Assembly: GCA_918807975.1 (NCBI GenBank)
Contig: OU964918.1
Location: 33,216,477-33,280,476 of the forward strand
Length of the DNA: 64,000 nucleotides
Reading direction: 5' to 3'
Origin: Aplidium turbinatum
Taxonomy: Eukaryota > Chordata > Ascidiacea > Aplousobranchia > Polyclinidae
Shown: positions 33,171 through 61,800 of the stretch, piece after piece
How positions within the stretch are numbered: position 1 is the first letter of the stretch
How the letters are laid out: each line of letters starts with the position of its first letter
Notes under the pieces: generated by a model
The model's input: the letters and a program-made list of their open reading frames with translations, nothing else
Databases searched by the model: none
What the model was told of the DNA's origin: nothing
Made by a program: the position numbers and the translations under genes

Positions 33171-33188
33171 TAGACCATGATATCGTAA
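33171..33188 (+). promoter_or_regulatory. Acceptor-like site and short upstream ORF in the PDHX leader
   Basis: A pyrimidine-rich stretch ending TTTCTAG at 33173 is followed by ACCATGATATCGTAA: an ATG in good context (33177) and a stop after three codons, 40 nt before the PDHX start. It could be a 3' splice site for a leader exon or a trans-spliced leader, with a minimal uORF. This is inference only. Confidence 0.3.
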
Positions 33189-33227
33189 ATAGTGCAATTT
33201 ATCTTTTGCATCATCTGTTGCATTGTT

Positions 33228-36200
33228 ATGTCAAGTGCTCGTATATTAAGAGCATGCTTTGGTCATGCAGTGAGAAGTAGAAATGTGTGCACCAAGCCAG
33301 CATTCTATGGTGAGTAGGCTATGCTTTTAGTATCATTTTGTAAATGAGAACAAAAGTTTGATTGATGCTATTTTTGTAACAGGTTCTTACACAACTCATT
33401 GAGCTGCTTAAATTATAAAAAGTTTGCTTATATATTGACAGAAAATGTAATATTTTTGTGTAAGATATATGTATGAACAAAGAATTTTTGATGTCAATAG
33501 TTGAAAAAGATTGTTAATTCTTTATGAAAACTTTTCCTGTCATTCTTTCTTGCAACTTAGTTTATCCACCAAACCCTTCAAAAACCCATGCTCTAAAAAC
33601 TGCTACTTTCAATGTTTTTATTTTTATTGAAGATTTATTATTACAAGGTGTATGGTAAATAACATCACAGTCCAAAAGAAAAAGAACACTGCCGATATTT
33701 TAAGAATTTAATTCCAAGTATGTTTGTTAGGTACATGCAAGCGTGTATTTCAAGACATTTCAATTGTGGCCAAGCTCATTTTAAAATAGATGATTCAACT
33801 TAACTTTTTATGTTATGCAGCACCAGTGTCAATACAAATGCCTGCATTGTCACCTACAATGGAGGAAGGTACTATTATTAAATGGCTTCTAGAAGAAGGT
33901 GAGCATAAACGTTATTGTTCAGTTTGGAAACATTATTCAATATTATATAATTGTTTTATGATTATATACATTTGAAAGTTCTATTAGAATTACACAGATT
34001 TCGTAAACATTGAGTGACGGGTGACGAAAAATTGCAATATTATCTTTGGTTCCATTGTTATGAAGTTAATAAATCTTTCAATCCACATTTTCTAATTTGT
34101 ATAATATGAGTACAAATTGGTTGGTTCCCGTGCACCGTGACGTTTGTTAATGGTTAGGAGACCCTGTGGAAGTTGGTGATGCTATGTGTGAGGTGGAGAC
34201 GGATAAAGCTGTTGTTACTATGGAATCGAACGAGGATGGAACTCTAGCGAAAATATTGGTTTGTTTTTGTAACAAACGTATTTGAGTTGATTGAAAAATT
34301 TGTTTGCCTATATCTTGTCGTTTTTTATATTTTTTTACCAGATAAATCCTCATCAACTAGTCACCAGTCATACAAAGCTTGGTATGGTTGAAGTGTTTAT
34401 AAAACTATTCCTTCGACATTCTTTCAGGTTGGAGTTAAGAATCAACAGCTTTTTGTGGTGTCCAACCCCTTGCACTGACAGTTAGAACTCTGTTGCTTAA
34501 CATTCTTCATTAACAGCAATAAGCAAGATGTCAATTTGCTAGGTTCTTGGTTTGAAGTGCGTTTACTGTTATATTCTAACATGATATTCCATTTCTTGAA
34601 ACTCTACAAAACTATTCTGAAACGTATTTTTACCATAATCCAGTTTGGCGTAAATTTGCATTGAAACAACCTTTAGTAGTGAACACTCAAGACTCCATTA
34701 AAAAATGCAAGCAGTTTAACTCTTCAAAATAAATTTGTATTCATCTGTAGGTGCCAGGAGGGACCGCTAATGTGAAGATCAATGTCCCTATCGCGATCTT
34801 GGCTGAGGAAGGAGAGGACATCAAGGAAGCAGCTGCTATGGACGTGACAAGTTCCTCCTCCTTCACACAAACATCACCCACGCCACCTCCTGAGAGTGGC
34901 ACTAAAATAGTCCCTGACGTGATACCAAGTTCTAAAACAAGGTAGAAAATTCTTACCGATACCATGAGGTTTGTTTGCAATGCAATCATTCTGTCAATGA
35001 ATTGGTTGTGCTGTTAGTTTGGTTGAATTTTAACGCCAATCAGCATTGAAGTTGCAGGAGGCTGTTAGTTGAAGTGTGTGCTTAATTTTTAGCCTTCAGC
35101 TGTCACCTGCTGTGCGACAAAACCTTCAACACTACGACATTGAATCCAGCAAAGTGACAGGGACCGGACCGAAAGGTTTAATTTTGAAAGGGTGAGTGAT
35201 AGTTTTTTTGCTTATGCGTCGTAAGTGCCGTAGTACGTACAGCAGAACATAGTTTACCTTGAAAGTCATCAGTAGTGTCATTTTATGATCATTTATCTTA
35301 ACATCAATTGATCGAAAGCTTTAATTATATTTGTTGAAGTTTTTCTGATTTAGATTGAGTTTTGTACGCTACTTGTAATCAAGAGTTTTTTGTTCTGCAG
35401 AGATGTATTGAAATATATTGCAACAAATAACATTAAAGCGAAGAATTACGTGGGAGAAGCTCGTTTGCCATCTCCGGCCACTACAAAGCCGAAACCTTCT
35501 ACCACTGTCAAACAAACAATTTCGGTATGTATCGAACGATAAAACCTTACAAGTTTGACTGCACTTTGAAAGGTCGTGTATTAGCTTGAGGACATTATGG
35601 GATGCTATTGCTAGGCGTACCAACCGATTACACGGATGCACGGCATTCCATGATCTATGTCAGTACTATTGTCTTCATGTCTTCCAGGAGGATAACTTTG
35701 TTGACTTGGAATTGAGCAATGTCAGAAAAATCATTGCCAAGCGCCTTACGGAATCAAAGCAGCAAATCCCGCATGCTTATTCCTCGGTTGACTGCGCCAT
35801 CACCAAAATACTGACTTTGAGAAAGGAATTGCTTCGAGGTGAGATGAGAAACAAGTGAATAGTTTAGTAATATTTCAATCATTTGCAACTGTGTATACCT
35901 CTTTTGTTGACAACGCATATTTGATTTCGACATTTATTTCTTTATGATGCGCAGTGGCATCGTGTGCAACATTAAAAGTCGTATTTAAAGCACCAAAATG
36001 ATCTGTTTTTGTTTTTCACATCATGTATTCTACATTGTTAAAAGTTAAATTCGCTTTCAAAAATAACGGATAGAATTGCTATCATAGATATGGCTTACAT
36101 GTGTCGGAGATTGGATTCGATAAGAAAAATCGTGATTATCTTTGAGTTGACTTGCATTGCTAGATAAAAATCAAATAGTTTCAAATACTGCATGAGAAGC

Positions 36201-37618
36201 CAAAGCGTGTTTAAACTTATGACTGGTGATAATCGACTCCATAATATTGTGCGTGAAAGTGTCGTAAAGCCACCGATGTATTGATTTCGCAGAAGGCATC
36301 AAATTTTCTGTCAACGACTTCATCATCAAAGCCGCTGCTCATACTCTGCGGCAAGTCCCTGAAGTCAACAGCCAGCTGGTAGATGGCGCCATAGAGCACA
36401 TGCCTACCATCGACGTATCGGTAGCTGTCGCCACAGATGGGGGGTTGATCACTCCAATCATAAAAGTACGTTGAACGTTTAGTGCCCTGTTTCAGAATGG
36501 ACATTAATTTGCCAAGTCAGCATCAATAAAGAATACTGAAAATCCGTCTCAATAGAGTTGAACTTTAAGTTGTGATGACTGGAAAATAATATTGGTTTTA
36601 CTTTTTTTGTCGAAGGGGCTTTTGATACTCTGTTCGTTGTCCAGGGGGGGGGGGGCGCTTTTAAAGAAAAGTTTGGGAAACACTGCTTTAATCATAAAAG
36701 TAGTGTTTGGCCATGTTGTTAGATTTTACAATTTATTGTTCTTTAACATGTTGTCATTCACACCAGAATGCATCCAGCAAAGGCCTGTCTGAGATTGGGG
36801 CTGAAATACGTGAGCTGGCTGGAAGAGCAAGGGAAGGAAAATTACGACCCCAAGAATTTCAAGGGGGCACCTTTACGTATGTTGTTGCTGTTTGTATTAC
36901 CATCATATCAAGAATGTATAGAGCGAAGATTCAAAGCATTGTGAAATGTTCGAACAAAGATTAAGAAAACTGTTGTTTAAATTTTAATAAGGAAGTGATA
37001 TTACTTGATTGTAGCTAGAATAGGTTTTTCATTGCGAATTACCAAAGGATAAAAAGTTGTGCTCAGTGTGGACGTTTAATGTTTCTGCATGGCAAGTCTA
37101 TAGTTTAATTGTTTTCTTTTATTTATTCTTAATTCGTTTAATAATTGTTCAACTAGGATTCAATTGACTGCCAAAAGCAGCGGTTGAGGACTGTGCCATG
37201 AATGAGTGGTACGATACTTATAAGCCCAGCCTCATGGGCAAAACACGTGTCTATCGCTGTCTTGCTACACTCGAAATACAACCTAAAGTTAGTTTGACCG
37301 AAACATTCCAATAAGTTACAATTTTCGGTCTTCAGGATTTCCAACTTGGGAATGTTTGGTATACGAGAATTCACTGCCGTGATCAACCCACCCCAAGCAT
37401 GCATCATGGCCGTTGGCGGAACCAGGTTGACTTCCTCCCCGCGCCTAGTAGACTTTGATGACGACGCCGACGTGAATAAAGATAAACCTGACGTACAAAG
37501 CGTCATGACGGTGACGTTAAGCAGTGACGCACGTGTCGTAGACGATGAACTTGCCACTAAGTTTCTTCAAACATTTAAGCGAAACATTGAAAATCCTTTG
37601 ATTTTGGGTTTGCTGTGA
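33228..37618 (+). CDS. PDHX: Pyruvate dehydrogenase complex component X (E3-binding protein), 10 exons
   Basis: Exons: 33228-33309, 33821-33898, 34158-34258, 34751-34941, 35093-35191, 35401-35524, 35688-35838, 36293-36465, 36767-36876, 37336-37618; all introns are GT..AG and phases join to 463 codons plus stop. N-terminus [18 protein letters not shown] is a mitochondrial targeting type. Lipoyl domain about 28-105 ([20 protein letters not shown]; lipoyl Lys70 in ETDKAVV). Peripheral subunit-binding domain about 152-190 ([37 protein letters not shown]). Acyltransferase-like domain about 231-463. The E2 catalytic motif DHRxxDG reads DARVVDD at 434-440, so the catalytic His is absent, as in vertebrate PDHX ([10 protein letters not shown]). 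It therefore anchors dihydrolipoamide dehydrogenase (E3) to the E2 core in the mitochondrial matrix rather than acting as an acetyltransferase. Human PDHX is about 501 residues. Start: the only ATG before the targeting sequence. Confidence 0.95.
36600..36695. mobile_element. hAT end fragment in PDHX intron 8
   Basis: A G-run followed by GCGCTTTTAAAGAAAAGTTT and GGGAAACACTG (complement CAGTGTTTCCC, a hAT-type terminus). Only one end is recognisable. It sits between exons 8 and 9 and does not touch splice sites. Confidence 0.45.
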
Positions 37619-38300
37619 CACTTAACTACACGAAGAAAAAGCACATTTTTACCTTGCATAATCAGCTAAACCCACGTCGTAGCCTACTCATCGCAGCCAG
37701 ACAGATATGTGTGACAAGGCTATAGCATAGCGTTGTCTGACATCACTTAGGTTCCAATGCGCTGCAACTTTACCGACTATCAGTTTAATAGTATATTTAA
37801 TATTTATGCGTTTTCGTAAATACAAAATACTGTAGCGGTCACGCTTCAGATGATACCAATCTTGTCAAATACGCGATGTCACTGATGGCATCGACGGAAT
37901 GCTTGAAACATGGCTCGCATGTTCAATGAGATCAACGGGGCTTATAGCAGATCAATATTGCCAGGTGGTTATTTCAGTTGTTCGTAACTAGTTCAAAAAC
38001 AGATCAAATTTTTGTCTGTTAGGCCATTTCCCTTCCAAAATCGTACAATTTATTTTAAATCATTTTTTGCCAATGTTACATTTAAAATGTGTGTCGTAGG
38101 CTATTCAGGCTTACCCCAGGTGGTTGAAGATTTAGATAAGTGGACAGGAAGCCAATCTTCATGTGCACCTTCAGACATGCCTTTATGCGTCCTACTAAAG
38201 ACCTTAGGCTAAGTTACATCATAAACACTGAAAGGACAAAGCTAAAATAAGGCGCTTACATTTCATTGAGACTTTAGAAAGAGTGCTGCGAAGATAGAAC
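37619..38300. other. PDHX 3' flank, nothing else seen
   Basis: Contains the PDHX 3' UTR, of unknown length; I see no canonical AATAAA close to the stop. No repeat or gene. Confidence 0.5.
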
Positions 38301-38627
38301 AAGGGCTGTGGAGTCGGAAGGATTTTGGCGTGTCCGGAGTCGTTAACAAATAAGCCGACTCCGATTTGAAGCAATATGATAAACAATAAAAGTTTTGTTT
38401 GCAAATTTTTCAAAATATTGTTCCTTGTTTTCCGTATTGATCTTCACCAGAAAATAAATGTTTTTGTTCGTTATCGAAGTCGCCCTTTCAATTTTGATTA
38501 CAACTTAACGTGAAATTTTAAAAAAGGACAATAACTTAAAAACGTCTGGCAACGCTAAAGTCGGACAGTCATAAACCGAAGAGTGGGAGTCGTGGCCTAC
38601 ATTTTTCGCCCGACTCCACAGTCCTGG
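38301..38627. mobile_element. MITE with GCTGTGGAGTCGG-type ends
   Basis: Left GGGCTGTGGAGTCGG and right CCGACTCCACAGTCC are inverted, with internal GACTCCG motifs. Flanks ATAGAAC and TTAGAAC may be an eroded duplication. Similar GGAGTC-rich sequence also occurs at about 14680-14750. A hAT-type non-autonomous repeat is the likely class. Confidence 0.6.
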
Positions 38628-39462
38628 TTAGAACAAGACAAAACCAATCAACAGCAAATACAAGTCGAAAGCATTGCCACAAATATTAGTTTGATGCCAA
38701 GCGGCTACATTCAGATAAAGTAATTCGAGAATGACTTGTAAAAATGGCAACAACTTATCAGATTTATAGTATCTGATTGATTTTGAGAATACTTATCCTC
38801 AGAATGAGAAAGCTTTTGAGATGTTGGTAGTTTTAATACCAGCCAACTTGAAGAGGCTTCGAACCACTGACGTGAGAACGCCAAAGCGAAGTTTCCGATT
38901 CTTGTCTGCGATTTATTCCACGTGCCGCTGAACGGAAAACTGTCGTTAAAATACCAAACCTGCCCTGCTATTTTTCGTGTAGCCTACGATGTCGGCACTT
39001 AAACAGCTGAGCTATTTGTATCAACTTAGGACAAAATAACCGTTTACATTTATAGCTCTTAATTTAACTTGAAAAAAAAAATGTTTGTAAAAAAAAGTCT
39101 TTAGGCCTACCTCTGCTCATATTAAAACACAATATTACTTTTTAAACTTTTCTAGCCCGCAACCAGGAAGTAATTCGGCGACTTAAACAGTGATAGGTTC
39201 ATAATTCATGGAATTATATGAATACTTTGCTCGAGAGTCTACATTGTTGTAGACTAAGGTACCAAACATAATGTTAAATCTCACAATGTTACGGTAGGCT
39301 ACTGATTTCATAAGCTTGAGAAGCACCATAAAACTAAGACTAAAAACACAAAGCCTACCAAGAGTCGCTAAATTTAGCAAATTTGAAACCTTTGCGTTGT
39401 TTTTTCCCTTGGTTGCGGACTGATGCGAAGCGACACAAAAAAACAACAATGTTCAATAATAT
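38628..39462. other. Intergenic between the convergent ends of PDHX and SCUBE
   Basis: Holds the SCUBE 3' UTR on the minus strand; a possible poly(A) signal (AATAAA on minus) is at 38912-38917. No gene. Confidence 0.4.
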
Positions 39463-55645
<16,183 letters not shown>

Positions 55646-58121
55646 CTGAAAAAAAAATAGATAGACGCTAAAGTTAAATAATCTGAACAAAGCCTGTAGA
55701 TTGCTAATTAGAACATCATTGTCATTAATCAATAGCGAGCTACTAAAAATTGCAAAAAAGAACTTGATGTGGTAGGTTGAAAGTAGCTATTAATATGTCA
55801 CTGTAGAAGACGCGAATCTTTTGATGTCCCTTTTAAAAATAGCTGTGATGTCATTCATTGTCTAACTGAAAATGATTCTTTGTAAATCACGTCATTTATC
55901 AAAAGTGACATCATTGGGTTTTTGGACATAATTTGGTAAAGAAAATAACGGCTATTCTTTTCTCGCTGATAAATAAAACCAAACTTAAGCATTAGGTTTA
56001 CTAAAATCATTACAAATGTGTGAAAAACTTAACTAGCCTATCTGTTTTAATTATGAATCATAAAACTTAGTCATGTGCCCTCTTCTTGCCGCTTAATAGT
56101 GACAACATTATCCAACTTTTTATCGACGTGACTTGTCAAGGAGGGATCTTGTATTAGAAAACTTGTAGAAACAGAGATTGACAGCCATGATTTTTTATCT
56201 GTCATAGTCACTGTAAATTGAAGGTAGGCACAGTGAGGAGAAACTAGTCTAAGTAAAAATTCAATCCCCAATGAAGTGATGAACTATCGATTTGAATTGT
56301 TTATTTTTTTTAATGTTTATTCAGTTTTCCAATTAATGACAGGAAATGAATGTATCCACAATAGTAAAGGCCTTACATAGCTTGTAACCCATAGTTTTCT
56401 GTCTGGGCTCTCACGGGGTCAGTCATCACTACAAGAAGACGCTCTGATCACGTTTTTCATGCATGCGTCGCATTTCTGACGCAAAGGTCAGTAAAATGGA
56501 TAGCTTAGTTTTAACGTTTTGCTTGGCACATGGGCACTGGGCAGTGTACGCATTGTCCCTTATCAGCTATCTACTGTAGCTCTGAGAATGAGCCATGCAT
56601 GACGTAGCTGCGTTCGAAAAGCGGTGTTTTTTCTGATCTAACAAAGCTGCAATATTTGGCTTCGGCTACAACAGTACATTTCACCCTGTTAGTTTGTAAA
56701 GGTGGAAAGAAGCGACATCAACCAGGTGCAGAAACTTGCATAGGCTAATTTACAGAACCTTCCGAACCTGGCAGATTTTATTTAATTGTTATATTTAATT
56801 GTTTGGTTGCATTCCAAATGAAGAATCCTTTTGTAACATTTCACTTTCAACAACACAACATCGAAAGACTGGAACGAGACTTCAGCGTCTACTTCATCAC
56901 TAAACATTACAAAGTTTGATAAATTATGTTATTGTTATAGCATTGTGTCTCTTTAAACAAACAGCAGTGTGTTATTCAATTTCAAGATATCGTGTCCCAA
57001 AACGGAACTACAAAAGGTATACAATAAGGAACAATAATCTCGAAATGGTGAAGCATAGACCGCTTTGGCAACATGACGCAATGGTTAGGTCAAAGTCCTT
57101 TCCCTGGTTTAGCAAACAATCAAACAGACAAGAAACGCCGTCACCGCCGAGTAGGATTTGAAGTGACCGCATTAATCCTTTCTTGACAGCCATTGGCTGT
57201 GCTAAGGCAACAAACTGAATCAGTAAGTGTCATAAGTCTGAAATTTATTAGACTTGAAGTGGTCAAAAGTGGCAAAAAGAAACGCTAATGGCCTTTGTGG
57301 TCTTGAAAGTCTGGTTTGCATATCACTGTGTGAACTTTGTTTTTTGCTTGTCAATCGCCAGCATACTTTATCAAAACAAGAACTAGGGTAAAAGTTCATC
57401 ACTATCAATGGCTACATAGAAAACCAAATTTTTTTTGATGTCGCGTGAACCAAACATTAAGCTCGAACTCGAACCACAAAACACAGGCGGAGCCAAAAAA
57501 ATTATTTATTAAAATTCTCAATAAATGTGAAAGTTAATACTTTGAAATACTGTTAATGCAATATACTGTTAATACTGTGTAATATTCTCAATACTGTGAA
57601 AGTTAAGCACTAAAGAAGGGAAGTTTTAGCACAAAATTTTTTGTATTTATAATGTTTATTAGACGTTTTCTTATGTAAAAAGTCACTTATTTTAGTTGTT
57701 TATACACTTTGCACTCGCGAATGTTAAGTTGTTGACTTTTCGGTGATTGTTTTACGTCGGTTTAACAGAAGGAACTTTGTTTCGTTTGTACATTCGTTGC
57801 AACATGGCTGCATGGAGATTGTTTCAAACAAAACAGAAGGGTCGACTTGTTTGTGAACCTCAACAATAACCTCAGCCTTTGAAGAAATCCAAAAACAGCA
57901 GAAGTAATCTTTTTACACAAAATACTGTTGAGGCAATTGCAGCATACAGCAAGCAAGCTAATTACTCTTGGCAATCTTTTGTTTCTAGCAAGAGCATGTC
58001 GAAGGAGCTGTGGAGAAAGTTTTTTTTTTTTTCACATGTTACAATCAACCTGTTGCAACATAGCGATCAAGCGAGCAATTGCAATTGACGTTTTGTTTAT
58101 CCCTACTTTTTTAATTTAAAC
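55646..58121. other. SCUBE upstream intron or intergenic, no exon found
   Basis: I looked on the minus strand for an EGF1 (DVDEC-type) exon and a signal-peptide exon and found none. Short frames here start at non-ATG codons. Confidence 0.5.
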
Positions 58122-58870
58122 TAGCGGTTCTCAACGGGAGTTTGCGGACCCCGAGGGTCCGTACAGCGTTTTTAGGGGTCAGTGATAGATTCTAAACTTG
58201 CAGCATGCTTGATAATATATTACGACCATACGACATTTAAAAATTGATTGTGCTTTATTTGTGTATTGCAGTGACTCTCAAACTGTGCGTTGCGACGCCT
58301 TGCTGTGTCATTAGAAATTTTAAGGGGAGTCGTTCATAGGTCGGGTTTCCTAACTAAACAAATGTATAAAAAAGTTTAATCGTTTTATAAGGCTATGTGT
58401 GTTCAATTTAAATCTTGTAAGACAGCAGATTGTTGATCTTTGCTTAATTTAGAAATTCAAACGTTAGTCAGCAGCTTATTATCACTCACAGTTTTGCCAT
58501 GACAGTGATTACAGCGAAATATTGATTACAAATGGAAAAAGGAAGAATTCTTCGTAAAAATCGCAAAAATTATATTATCGTTAATTTTTCAATGGAATTT
58601 ATAGAAGCACAGTGAATGAGCATATACTGTAGCATCTAGATTACCGACTTATAATCAAGTGTGTCCACATAGGCTATAACTTGTTATAACGTAACTTCAT
58701 CAATGTACATCTACGTCATCCAACGTCACCCAACATTTGTGGCTGCGAAACTAATGTTTCCGTTAGGAGACGCAATATTCAAAATTTTCAGATAATTTTT
58801 TGGGGGGATCTGCCACCGCTTCGGGGGCACCAAAAGGGTTCCGTCAAGACAAAAAGGTTGAGAACCACTG
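58122..58870. mobile_element. hAT-type MITE (composite)
   Basis: Left TAGCGGTTCTCAACGGGAGT and right GGTTGAGAACCACTG are hAT-type inverted ends; flanks ATTTAAAC and ATCTAAAG match at 6 of 8. Inside, CAGTGACTCTCAAACTGTGC at about 58270 is a second hAT-type terminus, so one element may sit in another. No coding. Confidence 0.7.
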
Positions 58871-61800
58871 ATCTAAAGCAATCTGTTGTTTTGCAATATT
58901 ATTACAATATTTACAATAACCTGATGGTTTGAAATAATTAAGAACTTTTTACTTTCAAAAATATTTACAGTAATATCACAAAGCAACACATTGCTTCAGT
59001 CGAAATTCACAATTCAACTCATTATGTAACCATTCAGAACAGGATTTTAAGTGCCTACTGCAAAAACTAACCTTTGTTAAAGCTGGTTCTTATCTAATAT
59101 CTATAAATGTTCATGAAACATCTAAAACTGTAGGCGTAGCCTATAAAAATAACTTTTGTAGTTTTTTTAAAAGCTGATAGCTTCTCTATTGAGTCATTAT
59201 AAAGAGTGCGTATAAGTGATAGGCGTTTATATTCCAAAAAATTTCTTTTTATACCATTTTCTCGCAAATCACGTTGGAAATAAGTTATGTTTATGTTACT
59301 GTCGCAAAAGGAAGCGAAAACAGCTAATGTTTAAAAAGCCAATCAGATAAAAAAAAACAAAAAACTAAACGTCATTTTCAACAAAGTTTTTACCACGCAA
59401 ATTTCCAGTCAAAAAGTCAGTTATGGAAGAATTCATCAAAACATTTGTGAGATCTTGAAGCCGAAAAGCTTTCAAAGCCATCTTCAAGTTCTGCTACGCT
59501 ACGTGAATAATAATGAATGACTGTGTGCGTTTGGAGCGTGTGAAATTGTACGGTTACTTGAAGCTGCGTCCTGTTGTTTATCAATATAAGTGATGATGGC
59601 CACATCGGGTGTCTGCACATTTACTTCAAGTTGGCCGAGATAGGTTGCTTTGAACATCATTTTATGTCTAAGCATTGTCTAACAACATTAAGTTGGTTCC
59701 AATTGTTATCTGGCATTGTTTATCTTTGAATTTTTTTCCTTAACTTCTATAATTGTTACTAAAGTCCGTATGCTTTGCTGAAAAAATCATTTCTACATAG
59801 TCTATTGTAATCCCTTCAAACGGCAATCCACAGACAAAACCTTTGACGCTTTTGCACTCCAGTCCAACATGGACTTTTAGTTGTTGTTTGGGTATTGCTA
59901 CAGGAGGACACTGGTGCAGGGAGACCTTGACTTTGGTTCATTTTCTTTAAGTTTTGCTTCTTCTAAAATAAACCCTTAGTTTAAAAATAAAACATCAACG
60001 CACCTTACCAAACCGTCTGCTATTGTAAACATTAACAGAAGAAGATGTGAACATGTTTGCTAAATACAAGATGAATATGATCCATCCCTGGTTTCAGTGA
60101 CCAGGCTACACAGAGTAAAGACATTTCTAGCCTTTATTGTATCCCTCCACATTCTCCACGTCTCCCGTTTGATGTAACCTCATCTTAATATCAAAAAGTT
60201 TTAACATTTTTAAAATTTCAAGATCGTCCTACGCAAAGTGAGTATTGTTTGAAGTGTCAGATCTTCTTGCACAAAAAAGAACAAGCCAATATGTGTCAAT
60301 TCTGTGCATGCAAAAGCTGTGTTTGTACCTCCGCTACTAAATTACCAAGTGTGTTTATTTCACAAAAGACACAGACATAAAAACAAATCAAATATATATA
60401 ACTTCAATGAAAGAAATCCTTGAGTCGAATCTCTTCAAGTAGATGTAACTGCACATCAAGTTACTTTAATTCAATGAAGAACTATGGCACGATCAGGATT
60501 AAAACTTTTTAAATGGCAAATCAAAATATTATTTACACAGCGCTTGTCAAAAACTTTTTCTTTCTGTTGTTGCAATATTATCGTAATGTAATACCTTTGA
60601 AAAGTCTACGTAGTTATGGCACATTACGACTCAACTCAATCTCTATAGGCCTAGATAATTTTAACTAAATTATAACAATTTTTTAATTTTCTTTTGATCT
60701 TTTTTCTGATATTATTTATTTTTTTCGAGGAACACAACTAAAGTGAGGTATATTGCATCACGTTTCATGTTAGGCAATTTGGGAATTATGACAAAGTTTA
60801 AGACAAATAAATCTTTGCTTCACTTATTAAAAAAGTACACATTTCTTACCGTGTGGTCGTCTTCTGCGTGCAGTTTCACAAAACACGAACATGAAGAAGA
60901 ATATAAATATAATCCTTTGCATTTATATTTTTTCGATCTGGTCTTTTGTTTGTAAATCCTATGAGATATCTCCCGGCGGTATCTTGGCTTGGCAGTTCTG
61001 TCTTAATCTTTTTTGATTTTATTGTCTCACCTCAGTGACGTTTCATGTATGTTTTGGAGAAAACAATCTGTCGCAATTTCTTTTTTCTGTTCTTTTTTTC
61101 TGTTCTTTTTTTCCGCTCTTGACAGCTCACTTCTACCAATTTGGAAGGACAAAATTTGTTGAGTTACTAAAACAATCAAAACATTGCATCATATTTGCGC
61201 CTGTTGAACGTTGTTTAGAGGTAAACAAGATGCAGCCGATGAATCCTTCAGTGCTATGACTGCTGCTCGCGATGAGTCCTTTGACCAGACACAACCAAAG
61301 CAGAAACTGCCGCTACGTTTGATCACTTTATCTCGTCTCGGACGCTGTCAATCAGGAGGTTGATATGCCAAGACGAAAAGTGTAAGTAGCGGACAAAAAA
61401 ACTTTTTTTTTCGAGAGTGAGATTAAAGCTGTGAATTAAGGCTTGTCCTATTTTGCCACCTCTGCAAAACTGTACTTCGAGCGCTGGTTTGATCATACGC
61501 AGATCTACGACCTCGGTAACCCTGGCCACTGTCAGGATGCCATTAGTCGGTAACCTGTTGCGTCTTGACCCGATGTTCTGTGTTTGTTTTCTCATTTATA
61601 TTCATTAAAGCAAATGAAGCATGCACTTTAAGCTAACTAATGTATTTTTGGAATTTAATGTCAGAAAGTAAACTGGCAAATAATACGTAAGCTAACGATC
61701 AAGACAAACTTATAGAAAACATATCAAGCTCGACATGCAAAGATTAACTTTGGTTCGTCACAGACGACTTTTAATTGGTCTTTGCCGTATGAAAGATCCT

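Noticed and set aside
56916-57161. An 81-codon secreted-looking ORF (hydrophobic start)
   Set aside because: It begins at TTG, not ATG, has no promoter sign and lacks motifs.
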